The notes below the pieces were generated by a model. The model was not told the origin of the DNA. It did not search any database and saw only the letters and a program-made list of their open reading frames with translations. A DNA stretch of 64,000 bases from Paraburkholderia acidicola (GTDB lineage: Bacteria; Pseudomonadota; Gammaproteobacteria; Burkholderiales; Burkholderiaceae): assembly GCF_002362315.1 (NCBI RefSeq), contig NZ_MTZV01000001.1, positions 1-64,000 of the forward strand, read 5' to 3'. The position numbers and the translations under genes were made by a program. This document shows, piece by piece, positions 12,501 through 17,160 of this stretch. How positions within the stretch are numbered: position 1 is the first letter of the stretch; each line of letters opens with the position of its first letter.

Positions 12501-15500
12501 CAACCGATGGCCTCGGTAGACGTGAGCCTCGAACTGCGGGCGCAGGGAGAGAGCCTGAGCCGCTTGCGCTTCGAGATCTCCGCGGCCGGGCAGTTGCACT
12601 GCCATGGCATGGTGGCTATCGACGAGGCCAGCGAGCCTGGACAGCAGGACCTCGGCGCGCTGCTGGCGCGCATGGACGCGCAAAGCGTCGAGCACGCCGA
12701 ATGCTATGCCGCCTTCGACGCCGTGGGCATCCACTACGGCCCCAGCCACCGCGCGATCGAGCGTCTGCATATCGGCAGGGACGAGGCGCTGGCGCGGCTG
12801 GTGCTGGATCGTGCGGCCGTGCAGGACAGCGGCGCGTATCGTCTGCATCCGGGCCTGCTCGACGCGGCCTTGCAGGCCACTCTGGGCTTGAGTACAGGGA
12901 GTGCGCGCGGCGCGTACGTGCCGTTTGCGCTGGAGCGCCTGGAAGTCCGGGCGGCGACCGGCCAGCGGTTGTGGGCCTGGGTGCGCTATGCGCAGGGAAC
13001 CCGTCCCGGCGAGGCCCTGCGCAAATACGATATCGATCTGCTGGACGAGCAGGGTGGCCTGATCGCTCGCCTGTCTGGTTTTGCCTTCCGTCCCGCCGAA
13101 GCGCCCGCGTCCGTCGGCGCCGGCGACGGTGCCCTGCTGTGGCGCCGCGACTGGCAGCCGTCTGCGGCACTGGCCGACGGCGGCGCGACGCCGGTACGGC
13201 GCAGCGTGCTGATATCGGACCGCGCGGACCGGTTGTTCGACGATCCCGCCGATGGCTCCCTGCTCGCGCACCTCCACATCGACAGCGCGCAGGAGAGTCC
13301 AGCGCGGTGGTATGGGCGCGTGCTGGGCGAGTTGTTCGACCTGGTCAAGGCGCAGACGCAGGCGGCGCAGCCTTGCCTGTTGCAGGTCGTCGTGCCGAGC
13401 CGCGGCCAGGCGGAGTTGTTATCGGGTTTGTCGGGCCTGCTGCGCACGGCGACGCTGGAATTCCCGCGCCTGTCCACCCAACTGCTGGAGTTCGATGCCG
13501 CTCCGGTTGGTCTGGCAGGCCTGCTCCAGGACAACGCCCGACAACCCGCGCAGGCCCACCTGCGTTACCAGGACGGCGTGCGCCTCGCACCGGCCTGGGA
13601 CGAGGTGGCGCACGCGGCCGATGTGCCCGCGCTGCCCTGGCGCGAGCGCGGCGTGTATCTGCTCACTGGTGGCCTCGGCGGTCTGGGCCGCCTGCTTGCC
13701 ACCGAAATCCTGGCTCAGGCACCCGGCGCGACGGTGGTGCTGTGCGGCCGCGCCGCACCCGATGCGGACGCGGCACAGTGGCTTGCGCGCACGGGCGCGG
13801 CGGCTGGCGGGCTGGTGTATCGCCAGGCCGATGTGAGCGACGCCGCGCAAGTCCAGGCAATCGTCGCCGAAATCGTGGACCGCTTCGGCGCCTTGCACGG
13901 CATCGTGCACAGCGCGGGCGTGCTGCGCGACAGCTATCTGCCCGGCAAAACGCCAGCGCAGATCGCAGCGGTGCTGGCGCCCAAGGTGGCCGGCACCGTG
14001 CACCTCGATCAGGCCACCCAGGCACTGGACCTGGACCTGTTCGTGTTGTTCGCCGCCGGCGCGGGTGCCCTGGGCAACCCAGGCCAGGCAGACTACGCCG
14101 CCGCTAACGCCTTCCTCGACGCCTATGCAGGATGGCGCAACCGGCAGGTGGCAGTGGGTGGTCGCCGCGGTCAGACCGTGGCGATCGATTGGCCCCTGTG
14201 GGCCGACGGCGGCATGCGCATCAGCGACACCTTGCGCGCAGCGATCGAAGCCAGCAACGGCATGCGCGCGCTGGAGCGGGACGAGGGCATGAGCGCGCTG
14301 TATCGCAGCATTGCCAGTGGGCACGCGCAACTGCTGGTGGGCGCCGGCGAACACACGCGCCTGCGCGCATGGATGCAGCGTCTGCGCGCGGCGCCGGCCG
14401 TAGCTTCGGAACCCGTCGCAACGCAGGTTGCAGGTCGCGCGCTGAAGGACCGCACGCGCCAGTTCCTGCTCGACAGCGCGGCGGCCATCCTGGAGCTGCA
14501 GGCGCAGGACCTGGACCCGCGCGAAGAACTCAGCGATTACGGGTTCGATTCGATCACCTTTACCGAACTCACTCACCGGTTGAACCGCCAGTTCGATCTC
14601 GAACTGGTGCCTACGGTGCTGTTCGAATATCCGACCATCGCCAAGCTGACGGCACATCTGCTGGAGAGCTTCCCGGCAGCGCTCGCACGCGCTTTCCCGG
14701 ATGGCCCGGCGGTTGCGCAGGCGGCCGCCGCGGAATCCGTCGTGGTGCCAATCCCGGCACCAGTGCCAGCAGCCGCTCCGGCGACAGCTGCCATGCAGCC
14801 GCCGACCCGGTCCGATGCAGCCCGTGGCGCCGTGGCGATCATCGGCATGAGCGGCCGTTTCCCCGGCGCCCCTGATCTGGCAGCGTTCTGGCAGGTTCTT
14901 GCCGAAGGTCGCGATTGCATCGAGGACATCCCCGCCGACCGCTGGGACTGGCGCGAGTACTACGGCGACGCCGCCGACGGTGGCAGGCAGACCACGGTCA
15001 AGCAGGCCGGCTTTATCGAAGGTGTGGCCGAATTCGATCCGCTGTTCTTCGGTATCACGCCGCGCGAAGCCGAACTGATGGACCCGCAGCAGCGCCTGTT
15101 GCTGACGCACGCCTGGGCGGCGATCGAGGATGCCGGTTATGCGCCCTCCAGCCTCGCGGGCGGACGCACCGCGATCTTTGCAGGCACCGCGCCCAGCGGT
15201 TACAGCAGCCTGATCGAACAGGCCGCGATGGGCCTGGACGGACATAGCTCCACCGGCTCGGTTGCCTCGGTGGGACCGAACCGCCTCAGTTATCTGCTGG
15301 ATGTGCATGGCCCTAGCGAACCGGTGGAAACCGCGTGCTCCAGCGCGCTGGTGGCGATCCATCGCGCGGTGCGCGCCATCCGCCACGGCGATTGCGAGAC
15401 CGCGCTCGCCGGCGGCATCAACACCATCGTGCTGCCCGAAGTGCATATCAGCTTCGACAAGGCCGGCATGCTCAGCCCCGACGGACGCTGCAAGACCTTC

Positions 15501-16796
15501 TCTCGCCACGCCGATGGTTATGGCCGCGGCGAAGGTGTCGGCATGCTGCTGCTCAAGGATCTGGCCGCCGCCGAACGCGACGGCGATGCGATCCACGCGG
15601 TGATCCGCGGGACAGCCGAAAACCACGGCGGCCGCGCCAGCTCCCTGACCGCGCCGAATCCCAAAGCCCAGGCCGAGCTGATCAAGGCCGCGATCCGCGA
15701 TGCCGGTATCGATCCGGCCAGCGTGGGCTACATCGAAACGCACGGCACGGGCACCGAGCTTGGAGACCCGATCGAGATCAACGGGCTGAAGGCGGCATTC
15801 GAGGAACTGCGCATCGAGACGGGCGGCCCGGAGCAGGAGCCGGCCATCTGTGGGCTGGGTTCGGTCAAGACCAACATCGGCCATCTGGAACTGGCAGCGG
15901 GGGTGGCCGGGGTCATCAAGGTGGTGCTGCAACTGCGCCACCGCACGCTCGCGAAGAGCCTGCATAGCCAGGAGCCCAATCCCTACATCCGTCTGGGCGA
16001 TAGTCCCTTCTATCTGGTGCAGCAGACCCAGCCCTGGCCTGCGCGCCAGGACGCCTCCGGCCGGTCCTTGCCGCGCCGCGCCGGGGTCAGTTCATTTGGT
16101 TTCGGTGGCGTCAACGCGCATGTGCTGCTGGAGGAGTATGCGACCGAGGCTGCACCTACCGCCGATGCGGGCGGCCCGCACCTGTTCGTGCTGTCGGCGA
16201 AACAACCGGCGCGTCTGCTGGAGCAGGCGGCGCGCCTCGCCGCCTTCATCCGGGACGAGTCGCGGCCCGGGTTCGCCGATCTGATCTACACCTTGCAGCG
16301 CGGCCGCGACGCGATGGAAGAGCGCGTCGCGTTCGTGGTTGCCGACTACCAGGAACTGGCGCAACGCCTCGACGACTTCCTGGGCGGCCGCGCCGGCGCC
16401 TGGCTGTATCGCGGCCGGGCGCGTCACGACAGTGAGGCGGCAGCACTCTTCGACAACGAGGAAGAGCAGCGCGAGACGGTGCGCGGCTGGATGGCCCAGG
16501 GTCGCCACGACAAATTGCTGCGGCTGTGGACCCAGGGCCTGGAGGTGGATTGGGGCGCGCTTTACAGCGGTGCGCTACCGCGCCGCGCGCATCTGCCCAC
16601 CTATCCCTTCGCGCGCGAGCGCTACTGGCCCCGGTCCGCCCGAAAGGCCCAGCCCGAAATCCGCGCGAGCCTGCCCATGCAGGCCGCCCATCAAGACGAG
16701 CAGAGCCGGCACAGCGCCTTGCTGGACCAGCTCATCCACCGACAGATCAGCACCGACGAAGCCGTGCGTCTGGCGCTGAGTCAGGAACAGTCATGA
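3..16796 (+). CDS. Hybrid NRPS / trans-AT polyketide synthase subunit A (5' end outside window)
   Basis: A giant multidomain enzyme, open at the left edge: the frame runs in from base 3 with no start needed, so the GTG at base 6 is not taken as the true start. Domain order is adenylation tail, PCP, KS1-DH1-KR1-ACP1, KS2-KR2-cMT2-ACP2, KS3-DH3-KR3-ACP3, KS4. No AT domain follows any KS; each KS instead has the flanking subdomain ending in an LPxYPF motif typical of trans-AT systems. All four KSs keep the Cys-His-His triad. KR3 has Ala in place of the catalytic Ser. The protein ends right after KS4 with a short helical tail, so KS4 needs an ACP in trans, which subunit B supplies at its N terminus. 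The stop overlaps the next start (ATGA). About 5,600 residues lie in the window. The family assignment is certain; the exact product is not. Confidence 0.97.
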   Translation, partial: CVPVEQTQGDGWLESEQVRALQGWLGERVPGYMQPAIWLGTAALPQTPNGKVDRQALRARALPEREQELEQAQGVDAALVQGVRIEGLRAQLELRLQGVWAQVLERTAVGREERFLEAGGNSVSAVLLAERIEAEFGQAFAVAQVFAHASVAAQAAYLEGRRPTSTASAASAAPEVELEPVAQRPVSLEPGSTEAEPETGIAADTLAIIGMACHFPGAEDHRAFWENLRTGRDSAKVFSAEALRAAGVPERLIADPQYVPVQYGIEGKAWFDAEFFNLSPRTAGRMDPPFRLLLQHAWAAIEDAGYTPEAIPDTAVFMATGGPLRVAEPMEEGAPGNSDDYVDWLLAQPGTVATMVSYQLGLQGPSYAVHANCSSSLVGVHAAAQSLRSGEVRTALVGAASLFAEDSLGYRYEPGLNFASDGHCKTFDARADGLVAGEGVAVILLKRARDAVADGDHIYALLRGVAVNNDGADKAGFYAPSVRGQSAVIEQALRQARIDPAQIGYVEAHGTGTRLGDPIEVTALSETYRRHTDARQYCAIGSVKSNLGHLDTAAGLAGCIKLALSLEHGEIPPTLHYQQPNPAIDFAASPFYVAERLQPWPPGPRLAGLSAFGIGGTNTHAILEAYLQPATRTQHEPAPGMLQVLPLSATQAERLPVYARRLADFLRSPQAAGLSLADVAYTLQTGRRAMKARCAFVAADVGQLLAALDSYAGSAVTTDATAAAPTALAASTDATAAAPAALAVSTDATAAASAALAVTTDATAAAPAILAVPTDGWQLQRDAHALAAAWRQGEQVDWAVLQAAAPWSARRVSLPTYPFAQQRWQRAEARSAPAAHAAVLHPLLHRNTSDFAGQRYSSRFSGKEFFLADHVMGGHRVLPGVAHLEMARAALILAAAAPLVSVELRDVVWIRPIGVDAALDVHVALRPQADGAASFEIYSHPDGAGEPIVHSQGRAIPVQTVEAARLELDALRERINRPHLDAEACYRGFEQSGAHYGPAFRAMEQLWLGDGQGLARLVLPMAARSGADRYGLHPGMLDAAVQAAFISIDAMRAAAGVAGAEQGGSLPFELKALQLLAPCQQQMWVWVRYAQGAGVGDKVQRMDVDLCDEEGQVCVRLRGLARLATSAPKPAELPLPLPLQLPQWTDAPLDADATEPAYAQRLLLLCAVPAHGLEPESTVERIERVRSGPGLDSVQDYALRLLSRVQTFVREKPRGRCLLQIVIPIDGDLACLAALSGLVHCLRLEHPGVSAQLITVDPDISAQALSVLLREERRQNADAHVRYWQNRRQRKILQALAIAAPASTPQPWRQGGVYLITGGAGGLARVFAQEIAARCEGAGIVLLGRSALAPAQEAWMERLRQDGTRVIYRQSDVTDAAAVAAAVQAAQELGQLRGVLHAAGVLRDGLLLNKTQQQAQAVLAPKLAGTLILDQATRQLDLDFFVLFSSVSALGSVGQSDYAVANAFLDEFAAWRHAGVARGERRGRSLSIAWPLWAEGGMRPEAAALAGVPDALLPRALSSAQGLACFYEALACGHTQVVVSAPAQVPASAPATTPAALATAATVPTITPEASAPAPAARISAALSASPSSYKAASMASAAVSSIDTEALGARLRGVVLGLVTQLLGVAAGQVDLDEEFNAFGFDSISLTNLANRLNQELRLNLTPAIFFEHASVNRFVEHLLDEHVERLGALVPDRPVAAAVAPPVIQPAPVIAAVSPALESAPVAAAIPATPDPTTAPAADTDDIAIIGMSGRLPMAEDLDHYWDNLLAGRDCISEIPADRWDWREIYGDPLREPNRTDAKWGGFIDGVADFDPLFFGISPREAEAMDPHQRLLMSYVWQALEDAGYTRQALSGSDTGVFVGLGGSDYGQRVVAADGGVEGHTLMGLLPSMAPARMSHYMNWHGPSEFIDTACSSSLVAVHRAVQAIKAGDCGLAVVGGVMAILSPTSHIGFSKAGMLSKDGRCKTFSSEADGYVRGEGVGMLVLKRLSAARADGDCIHAVIRASAVNHGGRANTLTSPNPAAQAELIERAYRKAGIAVEQVGYIEAHGTGTKLGDPIEINGLKSAFKALGHEGRSGWCGLGSVKTNIGHLELSAGVAGLLKLVLQLRHRTLVASLHCEQINPYIELEGSPFYLVRENRPWPEGRDAAGRPAPRMAGVSSFGFGGVNAHVLVQEYTPHINAVADDEPALIVLSARNETSLRERARALLAYLERRGLDTATSVAAPDERVALEQRIRLVLADLLGVDVQEISAEESFENYGLDTLARNRLAAALEEVSPTVLASVLRATSAAQLAEVLLAETGRPVASADGPAVRLRDLAYTLQVGREPMEHRLGFVAASFAQLRERLQDFLAGQDGVAELYQGQFKAGRNSLALLSADDDMDSTVASWVARKKYALMLRMWVNGLEMDWRLLHAGRQPQRISLPGYPFASQRCWIGEAPAAPVQVDQRAFAIAEPGEAPESAQLLLPVWDAAYPELLEAVSPAGQVLFCGDDRALDAWRANGATQQPIVVPPDASVEALAAQLGAAGVIGEVLFVAPDALDAGAHDSMLIEAQQQGVLRLFRLVKALLAAGYGLRDLVWTIVTTQAVDIGDGSPLRPAHAGVHGLAGAMAREYPHWRLRVVDAASDEAIDWPLWRRLPYADDGAAWCRRRGEWFRQSLLAYRPDLTPTPLPYRQGGVYLVIGGAGGLGEVWSRHMIERYQAQLIWLGRSAMNPQIQQRIDALAKLGPAPRYIQADACDEAALRRASVEIGAAYPRLHGIVHSALVLADQGLASMQEAEFAGALAAKVDTAVLVSRVFGGAALDFVLFFSSMMSFGRAAGQSNYAAGCVFTDAYARRLGQLWSCPVKTINWGYWGSVGIVKHADYQARMRKAGVGSIEPAEGMAALDTLLRTPLPQLGFIKTRAGVSGDTVRQYAREIPALTAQIVLDTASVPAAPERADLLFADPHLERLVKGLLARQLDALGDRPVLPLYHRWLAESRRVLAEALPPSATADALWREWTAYAQTHRRRDGSAPELELLQHCLQALPEILSGQRPATEVLFPQSSLALVEAIYRGNPVADLFNGQLQQWVSAYVRERLAHDPQTKLRILEVGAGTGGTSVGLLAALQPWRTQIAEYSFTDVSRAFLIQAQERFATDFPALVTRLFDVEQPLAGQGVPADHFDVVVAANVLHATGDIRTALRNAKAALRSGGVLLLNEIAGQSLFTHLSFGLLEGWWRYRDEAVRLPASPALSPLSWQRVLHGEGFGEIGFLLEGQHELGQQLIVAQSDGRVRQSSGGAGVSVVASAATVATMASAASVTAPVAAAVADEVAVAMAAPVAIDAGVARVLLEALCRTLKLDAAQVDPQMAFSDYGVDSILGVGLVKQLNDRLGIELNTTILFEHSSLERLTAHILQRYRSEATVALTAIAVAAPNASALTSAGTAPAAAVLTAAVTAPTVAASASGITAPAAAVLASAVAASTAAVAAQPVAAPAAYVTASKQEPADAPGRSGQFDTVPTRHRETDTTPIEIAVIGMSAQVPGATDIEGFWHNLMHGVDGVTELPIDYMDRSRKDGASQAYYQWGGTLAERACFDPQFFSISPREAKSMSPHQRLVLLESWKALEDAGYDPKSLAERNVGSFVGAEPAGYFHETFTGSSDAIIAARLAYFLNLKGPALVVNTGCSSSATALHLACESLRHGESELALAGGVFAVLNETGLVSLAQLDMLSASGRCHSFDAAADGTVFSEAVGMVVLKRLDDAVRDGDPIYATIVANGINQDGASNGITAPNGMAQERLLLETWRKFGIDPRRIGYVEAHGTGTRLGDPVEANALQRAFRVHTQDERYCAVGSAKAHVGHTAAASGVIGLIKLLLSFRDGRTPGLLHFRELNPLIEWQESPFFIPTASREWPAEPGRPRMAALNSFGHSGTNVHLVLKEYVEPAAVPAVVSAVQGPGWYLLPLSAASEPRLRAYAGKLAQFLEREAVTLGDLAHTLQYGRIALKRRWCVVARDVQTVLAQLQAYADGSASDSAGVHGLADGTLLTDSIDASIPADLAALARGWASGEKIAWPAAAHAVRRIRLPSYPFARDRYWVDGTVAAPTPAPTVASTVTRRTPAHPLLHEQVDIESGSRFNARFTGEEAFFRDHQILGRPTLPGAAYLEMAAAAAARVLGTDALRLSAVVWSRPLQPMASVDVSLELRAQGESLSRLRFEISAAGQLHCHGMVAIDEASEPGQQDLGALLARMDAQSVEHAECYAAFDAVGIHYGPSHRAIERLHIGRDEALARLVLDRAAVQDSGAYRLHPGLLDAALQATLGLSTGSARGAYVPFALERLEVRAATGQRLWAWVRYAQGTRPGEALRKYDIDLLDEQGGLIARLSGFAFRPAEAPASVGAGDGALLWRRDWQPSAALADGGATPVRRSVLISDRADRLFDDPADGSLLAHLHIDSAQESPARWYGRVLGELFDLVKAQTQAAQPCLLQVVVPSRGQAELLSGLSGLLRTATLEFPRLSTQLLEFDAAPVGLAGLLQDNARQPAQAHLRYQDGVRLAPAWDEVAHAADVPALPWRERGVYLLTGGLGGLGRLLATEILAQAPGATVVLCGRAAPDADAAQWLARTGAAAGGLVYRQADVSDAAQVQAIVAEIVDRFGALHGIVHSAGVLRDSYLPGKTPAQIAAVLAPKVAGTVHLDQATQALDLDLFVLFAAGAGALGNPGQADYAAANAFLDAYAGWRNRQVAVGGRRGQTVAIDWPLWADGGMRISDTLRAAIEASNGMRALERDEGMSALYRSIASGHAQLLVGAGEHTRLRAWMQRLRAAPAVASEPVATQVAGRALKDRTRQFLLDSAAAILELQAQDLDPREELSDYGFDSITFTELTHRLNRQFDLELVPTVLFEYPTIAKLTAHLLESFPAALARAFPDGPAVAQAAAAESVVVPIPAPVPAAAPATAAMQPPTRSDAARGAVAIIGMSGRFPGAPDLAAFWQVLAEGRDCIEDIPADRWDWREYYGDAADGGRQTTVKQAGFIEGVAEFDPLFFGITPREAELMDPQQRLLLTHAWAAIEDAGYAPSSLAGGRTAIFAGTAPSGYSSLIEQAAMGLDGHSSTGSVASVGPNRLSYLLDVHGPSEPVETACSSALVAIHRAVRAIRHGDCETALAGGINTIVLPEVHISFDKAGMLSPDGRCKTFSRHADGYGRGEGVGMLLLKDLAAAERDGDAIHAVIRGTAENHGGRASSLTAPNPKAQAELIKAAIRDAGIDPASVGYIETHGTGTELGDPIEINGLKAAFEELRIETGGPEQEPAICGLGSVKTNIGHLELAAGVAGVIKVVLQLRHRTLAKSLHSQEPNPYIRLGDSPFYLVQQTQPWPARQDASGRSLPRRAGVSSFGFGGVNAHVLLEEYATEAAPTADAGGPHLFVLSAKQPARLLEQAARLAAFIRDESRPGFADLIYTLQRGRDAMEERVAFVVADYQELAQRLDDFLGGRAGAWLYRGRARHDSEAAALFDNEEEQRETVRGWMAQGRHDKLLRLWTQGLEVDWGALYSGALPRRAHLPTYPFARERYWPRSARKAQPEIRASLPMQAAHQDEQSRHSALLDQLIHRQISTDEAVRLALSQEQS
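612..5060 (+). other. PKS module A1: KS1-DH1-KR1-ACP1
   Basis: KS1 (612-1890) has its catalytic Cys at 1119-1121, the HGTGT His at 1527 and the second His at 1647; it sits directly after the PCP and should accept an aminoacyl or peptidyl unit. DH1 (about 2517-3390) has HxxxGxxxxP with His at 2610 and the Asp at 3114. KR1 has a TGGAGGLA cofactor motif from 3951, Ser 4338, Tyr 4374 and Asn 4386. The Ser-Tyr spacing is one residue shorter than in the other KRs. An LRD motif suggests a B-type (D-hydroxyl) product. The ACP1 Ser is at 4932. Expected result: an alpha,beta-alkene. The KS1 flank carries a 42-bp tandem repeat. Confidence 0.9.
2154..2321 (+). repeat. Four tandem 42-bp repeats coding TDATAAAPxALAxS, inside the KS1 flanking region
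   Basis: Four in-frame copies of a 14-residue Ala/Thr-rich unit (TDATAAAPAALAVS-like), each 42 bp and nearly identical in DNA. A fifth partial unit (TDGW) leads back into conserved KS-flank sequence. The repeat sits within the KS-to-DH flanking subdomain rather than between modules, so it probably forms a flexible loop. Copy number may vary between strains. Confidence 0.95.
5229..10200 (+). other. PKS module A2: KS2-(ACP-like insert)-KR2-cMT2-ACP2
   Basis: KS2 (5229-6530) has Cys 5739 in DTACSSSL, plus HGTGT and NIGHLE. Its flanking region is interrupted at about 6660-6915 by an ACP-like segment without the Ser. KR2 has an IGGAGGLGE cofactor motif near 8044, Ser 8430 and Tyr 8469; the usual Asn is Cys (8481), as in the other two methyltransferase-linked KRs of this window. 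The C-methyltransferase (about 8960-9800) shows the SAM motif EVGAGTGG near 9270 and ANVLHAT. The ACP2 Ser is at 10068. There is no DH. Expected result: an alpha-methyl beta-hydroxy unit. Confidence 0.9.
6660..6915 (+). other. ACP-like segment without phosphopantetheine Ser, embedded in the KS2 flank
   Basis: Between the KS2 core and the conserved [13 protein letters not shown] segment of its flank there are about 80 extra residues with the helix pattern of a carrier protein. A first helix ending in LLGV is followed by an acidic loop, then YGLDT where GxDS is expected, then a long helix. The residue at the Ser position is Thr (6789-6791), so this segment should not be phosphopantetheinylated. 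The assignment rests on pattern only. A similar insert occurs after KS5. Confidence 0.6.
10527..14690 (+). other. PKS module A3: KS3-DH3-KR3(Ser to Ala)-ACP3
   Basis: KS3 (10527-11760) has Cys 10986 in NTGCSSS, HGTGT and a VGHTAAAS-type second His, with an FSEAVG motif unlike its neighbours. DH3 has HxxxGxxxxP with His 12375 and Asp 12861. KR3 keeps the TGGLGGLG cofactor motif (from about 13665), Tyr 14094 and Asn 14106, but the catalytic Ser position, 13 residues before the Tyr, is Ala (14055-14057). The ACP3 Ser is at 14550. If KR3 is dead, DH3 would have no substrate and the unit would stay a beta-ketone. Confidence 0.88.
14829..16796 (+). other. Terminal KS4 with C-terminal docking tail (first half of a split module)
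   Basis: KS4 (14829-16140) has Cys 15336 in ETACSSAL plus both His motifs. Its flank ends in [12 protein letters not shown] near 16640. The last 35 residues form a short helical tail (LLDQLIHRQISTDEAV). It resembles the first helix of subunit B (QVAAGQMSKAEALQRL), the kind of helix pair seen in four-helix-bundle docking domains of trans-AT synthases. There is no ACP on this protein. Confidence 0.8.
16785..16796 (+). promoter_or_regulatory. Translational coupling site between subunits A and B
   Basis: The subunit A stop and subunit B start overlap as ATGA (16793-16796), with AGGAAC (16783-16788) upstream as ribosome site. The 12 bases GAACAGTCATGA recur with one change at the subunit B/C junction. 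Confidence 0.7.
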
Positions 16797-17160
16797 CCGA
16801 TCAAGTTGCAGGGATTTACCGTCAAGTCGCCGCTGGCCAGATGAGCAAGGCTGAGGCGCTGCAGCGCCTGCGCGAACTGCAGGACAAGCCGTCCGGTAGC
16901 GGCGCCGCGCCGGTGTCCAACGCACGCGAGGCGGTGGCGCAGAAGCTGGCGGCACTGTATGCGGGCTTGTCCAAAATCGCCCTCGAAACCATCGATACGC
17001 TGGAGCCGCTCGCGTCCTACGGCATCGATTCGATCGTGATCGCCGGGATGAACCGCGAGCTGGGTGTGCACTTCGACGGTCTGTCCAAGACGCTGTTCTT
17101 TGAACACCGCAGCCTTGATAGCCTGGCCGGTTTCTTGTGGCAGCAGTATGCGGAGAACTG
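16793..17160 (+). other. N-terminal docking helix and ACP4 (second half of split module A4/B4)
   Basis: The first 32 residues form a helix with the pattern QVAAGQMSKAEALQRLREL, resembling the tail of subunit A. ACP4 follows, with YGIDSIV and its Ser at 17030-17032. With KS4 it makes a KS//ACP module without reducing domains, so a beta-keto unit (or a simple transfer) is expected. Confidence 0.8.

Noticed and set aside
16526..16792. Extended start for subunit B
   Set aside because: The extra residues are a frame shadow of the KS4 flank; ATG 16793 has the stop overlap, a ribosome site and the docking helix.
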